Shown: piece after piece, positions 48,401-58,534 of the stretch
Numbering within the stretch: position 1 is the stretch's first letter
Layout: every line of letters begins with the position of its first letter
Source: Anas platyrhynchos
Lineage: Eukaryota > Chordata > Aves > Anseriformes > Anatidae
Length of the DNA: 64,000 nucleotides
Assembly (NCBI RefSeq): GCF_047663525.1
Contig: NC_092589.1
Coordinates: 25,045,001 to 25,109,000 of the forward strand
Direction of reading: 5' to 3'
The notes under the pieces: generated by a model
Databases searched by the model: none
Told to the model about the DNA's origin: nothing
Seen by the model: only the letters and a program-made list of their open reading frames with translations
Position numbers and translations under genes: made by a program

Positions 48401-51400
48401 ATCATTAATTTGTGGTACTGAGCACTACAAATCAGGTAGGGGGTTCAAATTTCAGAACGAGCACATCTTACCATTTATCCTGTACTGCAGTTTTGTTCCA
48501 TTTGAAAGAGGTAGGCCTTCCACAACCTAGGAAGGACAAAACAATAATGTTTCAACAAAATACTTTGAGAGCACTGGAAAGGGAAGGACAATCACGGACA
48601 TCTCCATCATCACCACCACAAATCAAGTTAACTAGTTGGATGTATTCAAATCTCAAGACCATGCACTGCTTTTAAAAGCACACTTTGGACATCAAAAGAA
48701 AAAGGGTACCAGTTTCAAATAAAAAAAATCTTATTCCTAGCATCAAGAAAACAGAGCAGCAGCTCCACTCATTTTTAACAGGTGTACCAACAGAACAATT
48801 TGACAGACTGATCTATTTATTCTAGTATTCTTTCAGAACCTGGCAATATCCCTTAAGTCACAAGAAGACTGTAATAGACCATTTGCCTGATTAATATGGC
48901 TAGAATAGTTAATATGATCTTCCATGCTTTAGAAAGTAATCTTAATTTCTGGGAAGTTTTTTTCTACTGGATATCAGTAACTGAAACTGGGTAAACAGTC
49001 TTCGGGTTTAAAAGTCAGATACCTGGAATTCTTCTAGAATTCTGCTACGTAAATTTTATCCATGCTTTGAATTGCTATGTTATGCTTTCTGCCTCTTCCA
49101 CTATAGAACTTATGAAATGCATAGCCATTAATTTCCTAACAAACTGTGTTCTCTTAAGCTTACAGAAATCAGCAGTAGCTATCTGTCAGTTTAATATGAA
49201 AAATATATTAATTTGCTTTCAAAAATCACTGCATTATGAACATACCTCATCTTTCAGCCTAACTCACAAATCAACTATCCATAAAGACACAATTGCTACT
49301 GAATAGCTTACCTTTCCAATCGGCAGTAAGTAGAACAGAGCTTGAAGGAAAAACCACAGAAGAAAGACACCAAACACCCTAGCTTCCCAGAGACTTTCAA
49401 GTGCTGGCATAGGAGGAGGGAAGTTCATAAGGCTGGGGTCGTCTTGTTCACACATCAACAGCAAGTAGAATACAGTAGCAGGTAGGAAAAATATCAGCAC
49501 GAAGGTTCCTGTAAACAGACATAACGCAATATTAGAAGATAAGCATGGGAAAATTAAAAAAAAACTACTTTCAATCCCACTAATAAAGCTTGATACTAAC
49601 ATCAGTAGCAAAGAAATCATCTATTCCTACAACAAGACAGCAGCAATCCCTCAGTCACATGATAGAGACATTCCTCTCACTCCCACAGGGGGTCACATAA
49701 CCAACCCAAAGGATTGCATCCATTACATCCCTTTAAAACTGTCAAAACAACAACAAAAAAAGTATAAAGAATCACGAATCAAACTACCAGGTTTGAAGCA
49801 CTTAGCTTTAAAAATGTAAAAAACTTTGCTAGTTACTTCCAATAAGATTTATAAAATACTCAAATCGCACTGTGCAGGATCAAGATCTCCACAACATTTC
49901 ACTAGAGAACCATATGTTAGAGCACTTCTTTGACTTTTACCAAAATCACTCTAGACTGTCGCTGAAGCACTGTCATATGATTCTGGAATCTGCAACTAGG
50001 GCCCAGAAACAGGAAAAACAGTCCTTCATAGGACAGTATGGTCAATAACTAAAAAATGTGACGTTCTACTATTACTAAAATTTGCACACATACCAAATCT
50101 TCCACCAAACTCCAGCTCTTTTGTTTTTGATGATACTTTCTCAGTAGTTTTTACCATCTCAAAAACCTTTTTCTCTGAATATATCTCTTCTTTTTTCTTT
50201 TCCTCTTCTCTTGGACGCAAGCTGTACTTATCAAGCACACGCTCTATTTCCAGGTCTGGTTTCAATTTTTGCTGATAACGCATGAATGAAAAGATTTTAC
50301 TAAGATCATCTAGTTACTTTACCTTATTTTACTCAGGACATTATTCATTGTAACAGAACAATATACAATATATTCTACTTCTACACACTACTTAAACATA
50401 CATTTTAAATTAAGAACCCACTAAACCCACTATCACTGCAATCATGTAAGCAAAATTAAATACTCAGTATCTGTTCCAGTATGGGTTATCCATTCCCACC
50501 CTCTTCCCTTCTGGTCTAACCATCAGTTATTCTGCTCCATGCATTAGCTAGCCACCAGGAATAAAGAACTGATTTGACTGAAAAATTCACTTTCTGTGGA
50601 CAAACATTAAAACATAAGACAACGTTCTCTGCAGTTATACCTCCAAGATTTTGCTGGATGTGTCATTTCTCTCTGTGCTGTCAGGTTCACCATTGTACCT
50701 TCTGGTGTTGTTCTCACTTGGTTTCTGGTTAAAAGAAATATAATTTTAGCTTTCTGAAAATTTTATCTCCATTAAGTGCAAGTATAAAGTGAACAATTAA
50801 GGACACTAAGGATCTAGTTTGTTTCAACTGAAACTGCTCTGGTTTCCTCCACATGAAAACAAGCAGGTTCAACATCCTAAGCACAGACAGTTTCAGCTCA
50901 CAAAGAAGGGAAGAAAAGCCATTTAAAAAAAGGAAAAGGTTGCTATGCTTTTTGCTTTTTTTAATTAAGAGTGGAATTAAGAGGTAACTTGGAAACACTA
51001 TTTTTAATTCATCAGTAGGAAGTGCCAAGTACAAAATACATGCATATTTAGTAACATTATTAAAACAGAGGAAATTTTAGAGTCCTGTACATGGCAGTGC
51101 TATGCAGGAGTGTGAAAGTTGGGTTTTCTATTAAACAACCTTCTAAGAAATTCTCTTCAAAAAACACTCTAGTCTATACAACTGAAGGAAGACAACTCAT
51201 TGTTGTGTTTTATTTTAACACAAGCTTTGTATAAAAGGACCAGGTCATTACAGTCATAAAAAAAAAAAACAAAAAAACAGATCAATCCAACTTCTCAATT
51301 AAAATATCGTTGTCCTTATGGCTTTTAATCTTTTTGTCCAAAGTGTAACCGCTGGCTACAAGCTACTTAAAACGAACACATGGTCCATTTAATTTAAGGT

Positions 51401-54400
51401 GGTTTGGTTTAGTTTAAGCCCAACTAAAACTAAGATCTATTTTCAATAGCAAATAGCAAAATAATTTCCAGTTCTAGGGACCACATCTCAGACAGGTATT
51501 CATGTGAAGACATCTTAAGACTACATGGGGCGGAAGAAACACTGTTTACAGTACCACCAAATTCACACAGAAGATTTCAATGATTTCTTCACAACTTGGA
51601 AAGCTAGAAAGCCTATTTGCTAAGTAATAAGGCATTTCTATGATACATTTTTGCAGCTAATTACGTTGCTCAGGAAACATGAAGTACACCTGGCTCTGAT
51701 AGTAATAAACCCAGTATGCATAAAAATATGTTTTTGGGGAAAAAAGTGATGCTGCAACCAAGAACAAACAAGCAAGCAAAACAATACCAGTAGAGCTAAA
51801 TTGGTTTCCTGAATAATTTTCTTTTTGTCATCTTTACGTTCTCTGCTTTGGGAAGAAGAACGGCGTCTGCCTTTTGCTGGCCGACCAGGAGATCTAGATC
51901 GTGACCTGCTAGTACTTCTTCTGGAAGGAGAACTTGAAGAAGACTGGCTCTTCCTGGGCTTGAACGATGATTGGGACTAACAGAAAAAGGGGAAGAAAGC
52001 AAAATCTTGTCTTAGACACTCCAAAGAATAGCTTTCGAAGCATTATTTTTTTGTGAAGACGACTCTGGCATTTAGTTTCACAGAGCTATCTTTTTATTTT
52101 TTTAATAGATACTGTATGACAGTGTTAAGAAAGAGTAATTATAGCACACTCATTTTGCTGGTAATACCTAAATAATTCTGTCCAAAGTCCAACTGCTGAC
52201 AATTCCTGTCAAAGCTACAGAAATCAGGACAATATAAATGTGAGCACCAAACTCATAAGCCTACTATTCACTTAAGCCTTTGTATATGACTTCTATTAAG
52301 GCTACTATTTCATTTACTTGGCTTTATTAATACATTTGCCATGTCAAGATGCAATGATCTGCATAATGCAACACAACTCAAATGTAAAAAAATTAAGTCA
52401 GCTAAAAATCATTATATTAGATATGAAAAGTGATTCCATAAGGTTTTCCCCACAAGTATACATTTTAATTTCTCAGTGGAGTCTGTAATTCTGATTTTGT
52501 CATGTAACATTTACACAATACAACTTTCATAAGACACAAACGCTTTACAACAAAGGAAGGTACTTTCTCAGTTAGAGTTAGCTAACCTGCAAACAAAGTA
52601 AACAAGTTAGAAACTCTTAAAGCAATGAACAACTTTTTCTAGCTCAAGCCCAAAAAGAAGGCAGTTGCTCACACACACTGCCAGTAAAAGGTAAAAGTAT
52701 AGTTCACCTACATTAATATCAAGCCTCTAATTACTGGCTTTCCAAGGTACCTGAAAATAATTTTTATAAGCAATCTCTGTATTATAGAGTTCCTGAAGGA
52801 CGTTTTTCACCCCAAAGGTATCACTGCTTTTACAACTTAAAGAAAATAATGATGCTTCTTTAAAACCATGGACAGTGTGCTGAACTTGAGATATCCCTTA
52901 ATGAAGAACTATTGTTTAGCACCAATTCCTTGGAGACAGTTAATGAAAAATTTGCAAAACAACTATCCAATCAGAAGTTGTATTCTTATCTACATCACAA
53001 AAATCAATACAACCTTCCATTAGCAATACTGTTATCTCTATGAAGGCATACTCACCTTTATATCACTTTCTTTCAAAGCAAGTTCAGTCCCATCTTTGTA
53101 CTTAACGGTATAAAGATGAGTAACATCATCATAATTAGTCACTTGTACTTCATAATACAGGACACTTCCTGGCCAACGACCCATCACCACCTCGCCATCA
53201 GCAAACCTTCGGTTCGGCATTTTCCAAATCCTAGAAAATAAGTAAGTTAATAGTTATGACGTCCAAATATTAAGCTTATTTTTTTCCCCTACTGTCTACA
53301 CATGATTTAGGCTGGAAGAGGGAAGCTTTAAAGTAAACAACTCTTCAGCTTAAATATGCAAAAAGCTTCCTGATTAAAAAAAAAAAGTGATATATTTCCC
53401 AAATACTAGACAGAAGAAAAAGGTTTAAAATAGATCAAAGACTGTAGTTAGATGCTACGAAAAATGTTCCAAATGCATTAATAGTACATCTAGATAATTC
53501 TTCTACATAATCTCCATCAAAGACCACCAAAAGCAGGCTATATATTTGACCCAGTACATATATGTAGTTGATTCTATCTAGAGCGGGGAAAAAAAGTAAA
53601 TGAGATGACATCTAAACATCCTCTAACCCTCCTTTTCTGTGGTTCTAAAAAATTACATACGCATTCATCCCTAAATGCGAAAATAACATGTTAGTATTTT
53701 AACCAGTCTATTCCATACACGTTACTTGCCCAGGTTGCCCAGAGAAGTTGTGGATGCCCCATCCCTGGAAGTTTTCAAGGCTGGTTCAATGGGGCTTTGG
53801 ACAATCTGGTCCAGTGGAAGGTGCTCCTACCCACAGCAGGGGGGTTGGAATTAAGGGATCTTTATGGGGACCTTCCGACCCAAACCATTTTATGATTCTG
53901 TGATTAGCCGCATTACTTATGCTTTTCAATTTGTTACACCAAACATTCGAAAGCTAGGGAACACCTGAATTCTGGCTCCTATCTGGATTGAATATTTTCT
54001 CTTTTCCACCTATTTCACCCCTGTCTGCACCATAAGGTTTTTACTTGATTTTAGCAGAATATGGCTTAACTGACTACTGCCCTTAGTCCCCTATGCTGGT
54101 GTACTGAGAAAACTGTAACTTGAAATCATGCTTTTAAATATAAAGCCCTTTGAAATACTTTGAAAAGTTCCTGATATTAAGCTATTGCCATCTAAAAATA
54201 AGTAACTATACTAAAAGGTATTCTTATTACTTGAAATTCTGACTCAGGTCTCAACATTGAGTGAGGGTATCTTACTAATCTAGGGTAAAATACACATAAA
54301 CTTACATGCTATCACTATGTGTATAATGAACTTTGGAACTTGAAATAGGAAAAAAAAAAATCAGCAAAAGTTTCTGTTTCAAAGCATTTTTTAAATCTTG

Positions 54401-57400
54401 TTTACTATGTGAAGCCCCACAAAATGATTGGAAAACAAATATTGAACTAGATACTCATTCATTACACATTAACTAACCTGCAGCAAAAAATCAGGTTCTT
54501 TGGCAAACCATCATAACGCACTGGGGGTAGAGCTAAAGAAGGCTGTTCAGTCAGCTTTAATTTTGGCACTGCCTGATGTTCCTGCTGTTGGTACATTTTA
54601 TACCTGTGTAGGTCTCCACATCAGAAAGAAAACAAGAACTCAGCAAAATTGCCTCATTTCCTGTTAATATCGTGATTTGCTTCAGAACAGAAATAGCTGA
54701 CCATCCTCTTCGCTGTATAATATTTCAGGAAGTTAAGACAGTAAGTTTTATCAGTTAATTTCACTGCTGCTTGCCAATCAGTAAAACTGGCACCTCCACA
54801 AACTTAAGAGGTCTAGTCCATGTTTGTACTGTAGGCACAGGCTCTTCCAGCTCATCTGTTTTCTACCAACAGTTTCTTGCCACAACCTCTTGTTACTTTC
54901 TTACGCTTTCTGAATTTCAATTCATTCAACCCTGTCTCTTTCCAGAGAGTTTAACCCCCTTAAACTGCATAACCTTGTTCCTTACGACTCTATGAAATAC
55001 AATTTCTCTACTTTCATCTGAAATTCTTTTCATTCTCTCCTTGGTCCTACTTAATTCCCTGGGGGTTACTGCCTTTTCTGCCCTTGTTCACTGAACAAGT
55101 TGCACTTCCTCATCACCACATTTGGGCTCAAGATTAGATCTCAATGTCACATCTGTTTCTGCGTCCAGTTCTCTTAGCCACAAGCCAACTCTCTCTAACA
55201 GGTTTGTGTCTACTACAGCTCTTCCCCCAATCTCTTTCAGTTACAGCTTCCTCCTCCTCTTCCAAACGTAATCTAAAGTTCTAGTCCTCTATACCAAGTC
55301 CAGGCACGAATTTCACCAGATATCCTAACCTGATCTATGCCTTAAAATTGGTTCTTAAGATTTATAACAATCACTTAAAAATTAGATACATTTTTATAGG
55401 GATAATAAAATGCAACTCTCTGCCAAACTTCAAAGCTCAGCGTTCTAGTAGACAGACTGAAGATAAGGAAACCTTATTTAATTCTTTTTAAAAGGCAGTA
55501 AGACCTTTTCCTCCTCCAATCTTGCACTCAAATGGAGCTGAAGTTGGCTTTGAGAAGTTAGGAAATGTGGTTCAAGCAGAAGAGTCTAAAAAAAGTGTTA
55601 TGTTATTCAGCCTGAGATAGATCACAGTGATACAAAATTCCAGACTAGTAAATTAATCTAAGCAAGTAAAAAGATTCTTTTCTGATTTGAAAGTAATGAA
55701 GAGTATTAATAATGGAAAGTTTGTTTCTTCCATTTTTTCTCTAAATATTAAAGCTTCATAATGATGCCAAACCTTAAACACTAAAAAAAAAAAAAAAAGT
55801 ATTACTTGTTACCCTGTCAGAAATTACCACCTCCTGCACCAGTGTACCCTGTGCAAGGGAGCTTTGCAATCCTCATTCCATATATCCCACTTCAAAAACC
55901 TGCATCATTTAAAGGCAACTTTCATCTCTTCAGATAACAAAAATCATTACTGGCATCGGAAAAAAAAAAAAAAAAAGAGATAGGATGCCTTAAAAACAAA
56001 ACAACAAAAAATCTTGCATTTTAGAAATTAATTTTGAATTTAGCACTCTTTCAAGCTCAAACACACGTTCCTGATAATTTTCAGTGTATCAGAAGGCATC
56101 AGCTTACTGTTCACTGTGGTCCTATGCAAACCTTTTATTTAACTCAAAGGGCTTCAAAAAAATATTTATATATATATTTTTTGTAATATATATATATATA
56201 AATATTTTTTTGAAGCCCTTTGAGTTGAATAAAATAAATTATCGCCAAAGACAAATTATTTCATACAGCAAATGCTGCACTGGATAGGTACCTGAATGCA
56301 AGTAGCCTCAATGACTCCTAAGATGAAATTTGTGGGTTTTTTTTTTTTTTTTTGAATAATTATGAACTTTGTTAAGGAACTCGGCATCTAAGTAAATGGC
56401 TCAAAAGGATTTTGCATCCTCTGCCAAGTGAATTAATGCAGAAATGTCTGGAACCTAAATTTGGTCAAGAAGAAAATAACTACTGACTGAACCATGAACT
56501 AAACAGAGAAACATGTTGCCCCAAGGATCTATAACTGGTCTTTCTTAATGACCCTCCCACCATATATGTAGAAAGGTATTTCAGTCAAGAAAATACGAAT
56601 AGAAAGATGACTACAGCTTGTAGTCCCTAGGAGATCACACCACAGCAGGTGCTGTGTTTTGAGAGATTAAAAAAGAAAATAATAGCGGGGTTTCTTCTTG
56701 GAAGAACTGTGGTAAGTTCATATATAGCCCGTGATTCTACACATTAATTGCGACACCTCAATGCTGGTGTATGTCAGAAGAGGGAAAGTCGCTGCTGAAC
56801 TCAACAAAGCGACCGAACGGCTAAAAACCAGCCAGCCGCGGTCTCGGAGCCGTGCTTTTCACCGCTGACAGCGGAGAGGGAAAGCGCCTGAACCCCGAGC
56901 GCCCTGGGGCGGCCGCGAGCCCCGGCAGCGCGCTGTTGACAGGAAGGCGCCCACACGCCGGAGGCGGCGGAGGCCCGGCCTCCAGGCCCCGCTGGGCGGC
57001 CCCGCCCGCACCGCCAGCCCGGGCCTGGCGCGGGGCCTCCGCCGCGGGGGAAGGGAGGGGAGGGGAGGGCAGGGGAGGGGCCGCGCCGCGCCAGGCCGCC
57101 CCTCGGCGCCCCCCCACGAGGGAGGGGAGGCCCCGGGGGCCGAGCGGCGCGGCCCGAGCGCGGGGAGCCCTCCAGCAGCCTCCAAGCGGCGGAGCGGAGC
57201 GGAGCGGGGCCCGGCCCGCCAGGCCTCCCCGCGGCCCTGACGCCGGCGCAGAGAGGCGGCGGCGGCGATTGGCCGGAGCGCTGCCCTCGGGCAGGCGGCG
57301 GAGGCGGGGGTGTGTCCGCGCCCCTCCGCTCCGCTCCCGGCGCCGCCGAGCCCTTACCTGGCTGCCGGCCGCAGCGGGCCGTGCGGGCCGTGCCTCCGCC

Positions 57401-57480
57401 GAGCAGCGCGACCGGGCCCCGAGCGCCGCGCTCCTCCTCAGCCGCGGCAGCGACGGTTAGGGCCGCGCAACGGTCCGGCC
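40230..57480 (-). CDS. LBR: Lamin B receptor gene, complete (14 exons)
   Basis: LBR is an inner-nuclear-membrane protein that tethers lamin B and heterochromatin and also carries sterol C14-reductase activity. Thirteen coding exons join in frame from ATG at 53,218-53,220 to TAG at 42,491-42,493: 608 residues, close to the 615 of human LBR. Order: Tudor domain (1-55, [19 protein letters not shown]), serine-arginine region (about 60-105), charged linker to about 205, then a multi-pass membrane sterol-reductase domain. Sterol-reductase signatures are intact: [15 protein letters not shown] (about 356-370) and [18 protein letters not shown] (527-544). All introns are GT-AG. A non-coding first exon lies in a CpG island, and the 3'UTR runs to about 40,230. 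No frame breaks were seen. Identity is very secure, and the sequence is close to chicken LBR as I recall it. Confidence 0.97.
40249..40254 (-). terminator. LBR: LBR polyadenylation signal AATAAA
   Basis: The + strand reads tttatt, i.e. AATAAA on the gene strand; cleavage is expected about 15-25 bases lower. Alternative signals exist within the 3'UTR, so isoforms are possible. Confidence 0.6.
42491..42651 (-). CDS. LBR: LBR coding exon 13 (C-terminus and stop)
   Basis: The acceptor ttttttttctgcag opens [20 protein letters not shown] and the exon ends with [10 protein letters not shown]-stop. The [16 protein letters not shown] stretch is the conserved C-terminal loop of ERG4/ERG24-type sterol reductases. 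Confidence 0.97.
43787..43909 (-). CDS. LBR: LBR coding exon 12
   Basis: Encodes the sterol-reductase signature [18 protein letters not shown] followed by [12 protein letters not shown]. Acceptor ctctcttcacag, donor CTGTG|gtaagt; phase 1 to phase 1. Confidence 0.97.
44009..44089 (-). CDS. LBR: LBR coding exon 11
   Basis: Encodes [19 protein letters not shown] and ADPKLA, matching the YVIFRGANSQKNAFRKNP stretch of human LBR. Acceptor ttttttcag, donor CCT|gtaagt. Confidence 0.97.
45028..45196 (-). CDS. LBR: LBR coding exon 10
   Basis: Encodes [20 protein letters not shown] and [18 protein letters not shown], transmembrane and active-site-region segments of the reductase domain. Acceptor ccatgtttctag, donor AATG|gtaagt. 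Confidence 0.97.
45300..45425 (-). CDS. LBR: LBR coding exon 9
   Basis: Encodes [20 protein letters not shown] and [19 protein letters not shown], 42 codons in phase 0. Acceptor ttttttaactag, donor GAG|gtaaat. Confidence 0.97.
45801..45904 (-). CDS. LBR: LBR coding exon 8
   Basis: Encodes the first sterol-reductase signature [15 protein letters not shown] and then [16 protein letters not shown]. Acceptor catctgcag, donor TGG|gtgagt. Confidence 0.97.
46584..47180 (+). mobile_element. Solo ERV LTR in an LBR intron (antisense to LBR)
   Basis: It starts tgtgccagttttggctggga and contains gttttggatttgtgacc, gttgataacacattttagc, ccatataatgcaacatcatg and tgtctttatctcaggccc, ending gcttcttgctggggtttacc-cataaca. 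This is the standard architecture of an abundant avian LTR, without internal ERV genes. The first 23 bases appear twice in tandem (46,584 and 46,607). No clear target-site duplication was found. Confidence 0.82.
47389..47583 (-). CDS. LBR: LBR coding exon 7
   Basis: Encodes [20 protein letters not shown], then transmembrane sequence, then [20 protein letters not shown]. Acceptor ctacatcctttag, donor TCTG|gtgagt; phase 1 to phase 1. Confidence 0.97.
48472..48526 (-). CDS. LBR: LBR coding exon 6 (short)
   Basis: A 55-base exon encoding [19 protein letters not shown], with acceptor tccttcctag and donor AATG|gtaaga. It matches the [20 protein letters not shown] stretch of human LBR. Confidence 0.96.
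49312..49508 (-). CDS. LBR: LBR coding exon 5
   Basis: Encodes the first membrane span ([20 protein letters not shown]) and the [20 protein letters not shown] loop, then a second hydrophobic span ending LFYLLPIGK. Acceptor ctgtttacag, donor AAG|gtaagc. Confidence 0.97.
50094..50271 (-). CDS. LBR: LBR coding exon 4
   Basis: Encodes a charged linker ([20 protein letters not shown]) ending [12 protein letters not shown] just before the first membrane span. Acceptor cgttatcag, donor TTTG|gtatgt. Confidence 0.97.
50641..50724 (-). CDS. LBR: LBR coding exon 3
   Basis: A short 28-codon exon in phase 0 ([20 protein letters not shown]...). Acceptor cttttaaccag, donor GAG|gtataa. Matches the RYNGEPEHIERND region of human LBR. 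Confidence 0.95.
51788..51976 (-). CDS. LBR: LBR coding exon 2 (RS region)
   Basis: Encodes the serine-arginine stretch ([20 protein letters not shown]) and a basic segment [16 protein letters not shown]. In LBR this region is phosphorylated by SR-protein kinases and binds chromatin. Acceptor ttttctgttag, donor CTG|gtattg. Confidence 0.97.
53056..53230 (-). CDS. LBR: LBR coding exon 1 (start codon and Tudor domain)
   Basis: The ATG at 53,218-53,220 is ten bases after the acceptor cttattttctag, with A at -3. It encodes [20 protein letters not shown] through [14 protein letters not shown], the LBR Tudor domain. Donor AAG|gtgagt. Confidence 0.97.
53735..53905 (+). mobile_element. CR1 LINE 3' fragment in LBR intron 1
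   Basis: The phrases cccaggttgcccagagaagt, tggatgccccatccctggaa and aaccattttatgattctgtg are the sense CR1 3' end, ending at the usual terminal repeat. It lies antisense to LBR. Confidence 0.95.
54478..54603 (-). other. Exon-like segment in LBR intron 1 (unidentified)
   Basis: On the LBR strand, a segment bounded by an acceptor-like gacctacacag and a donor-like CTGCAG|gttagt is open in one frame for 42 codons, with phases 2 and 2 (it contains [16 protein letters not shown] and [13 protein letters not shown]). The product matches nothing I recognise. It could be an alternative 5' exon of LBR or chance. Confidence 0.3.
56133..56234. repeat. 102-bp near-perfect palindrome
   Basis: The left arm contains aactcaaagggcttcaaaaa then aatatttatatatata. 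The right arm is its exact complement over at least 36 bases and extends to ttttattt versus gaataaaa with one mismatch. The centre is an AT-rich gtaatata-type loop. It could fold into a long hairpin. Confidence 0.95.
57358..57480 (-). other. LBR: LBR 5' non-coding first exon
   Basis: On the - strand the GC-rich sequence ends cggccggcagccag|gtaagg, a strong donor; the next acceptor is at 53,230 before the coding exon. The 5' boundary is only approximate, placed downstream of the CCAAT boxes. Confidence 0.6.
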
Positions 57481-57516
57481 TCCGGCCACGCCCCCCTGCC
57501 CGGCGCCAAGCGCGCC

Positions 57517-57565
57517 GATTGGCTGGGCCGCGCGGTTTGAATCGCGGGGGGCGCCTCGCCATTGG
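57517..57565 (-). promoter_or_regulatory. LBR: CCAAT boxes with a nearby TTTGAA (CHR-like) motif
   Basis: Two CCAAT boxes on the gene strand flank a ttttgaa-like CHR motif (tttgaa, 57,536-57,541) beside gcgcgg. CCAAT plus CHR is the arrangement of G2/M cell-cycle promoters, but the spacing here is not canonical and the call is tentative. Confidence 0.4.
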
Positions 57566-57772
57566 CTGCCGCGCGATGGCGCGGTGCGGGAAGGGGAGGG
57601 GTGGGGAGCGCGGCCTCCTCACGGCGGGCTGAGGCGGCGGAGGGGGGGGGGGGGGCGGAGCGGGCTCGCCTCAGGCCGCCTGCGCCGCACGGCCCCGCCG
57701 CCTCCCCGCCAGCACAAAGGCGGCCGCAGCGTGCCCGGGGCCGAGCCGTAGTGAAACAGAGAGGCACTCTTC

Positions 57773-57812
57773 AAAAAAAATAATAAATAAATAAATAATA
57801 AAATAAATAAAG
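57773..57812. repeat. AAAT microsatellite
   Basis: Consecutive aaat units just outside the CpG island. Confidence 0.85.
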
Positions 57813-57819
57813 TGCGGAG

Positions 57820-58530
57820 GGGGGAAGGGGGCGGCGCTCGTTTGCGCCGTCCTTTTGAGGCAATCTTTCTAGAAAGGTCACCGAAGGGGCTGGCGCGTTG
57901 TGAAATCAGGAAGTCTCAGCCCTGGTTTTGGGCACAAAGAGGTGGTGGAGGAGTTAACGAGTGCAACGGGTTTTAAAAGGATTTTTCCCAAGCGTTGGGA
58001 TCTCGGGGCAACATCAAGTCCTTTAATAACACCGTACAAGCATGTTTGTACCGAGTTTATGGACCTCCTGAATTGTTTAAATTCTAGTGCAGGTTGACAA
58101 GTCATAGTCTGGGTTGAAAAATCCCAGGCACAGGCAGATCCCAAGAGGACAAGAGCACTGCTTTGCAATAGAGGAGACTAGCAACGCTACACAAAAACAA
58201 CAAAATTATCAGATTAAAGAACAACAACAACAACCAAAACAAAACCTAAAAACCCACACACCCATAACCATAAATAGGGCCCTTTGTAACCATAAACTAG
58301 TTTTAAACTGAGATTTCTCGCTTGCTTTTATTTGTGAGTTAACTGCACTTTAAAAAAAAAAAAAAAAAAGTTCACTAAAAAAAAAAAAAGGTTGTAGCTA
58401 TTGTGTTTGAATTAGGAATATGACAAGTTTTTCATCTATATAAATGAATGCAAAAAGTGGGCTTTCATATATGAACTATTAAAAAATTGTCTTACCACTT
58501 GTTCTGCCTAATTTGGCCTTGAACTTTTAA
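57820..58530. other. Non-coding flank of the CpG island
   Basis: Composition falls quickly back to AT-rich. No exon or opposite-strand gene was recognised, so there is no support here for a divergent partner of LBR. Confidence 0.5.
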
Positions 58531-58534
58531 GCTT

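Larger units (their letters stand above)
56810..57770. promoter_or_regulatory. LBR: CpG island and LBR promoter region
   Basis: About 950 bases of very GC-rich, CpG-dense DNA. It contains the LBR non-coding first exon, two inverted CCAAT boxes (attgg at 57,518-57,522 and 57,561-57,565), GC boxes and a 14-base G run at 57,642-57,655. Long open frames across it on both strands reflect composition. Confidence 0.85.

Noticed and set aside
56801-57783. A 273-codon frame (-) and a 202-codon frame (+)
   Set aside because: CpG-island composition; proline/arginine/glycine-rich in every frame, with no splice or start context supporting them.
57820-58530. Possible divergent gene from the LBR CpG island
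   Set aside because: No donor, coding exon or other gene signal was found on the + strand next to the island.
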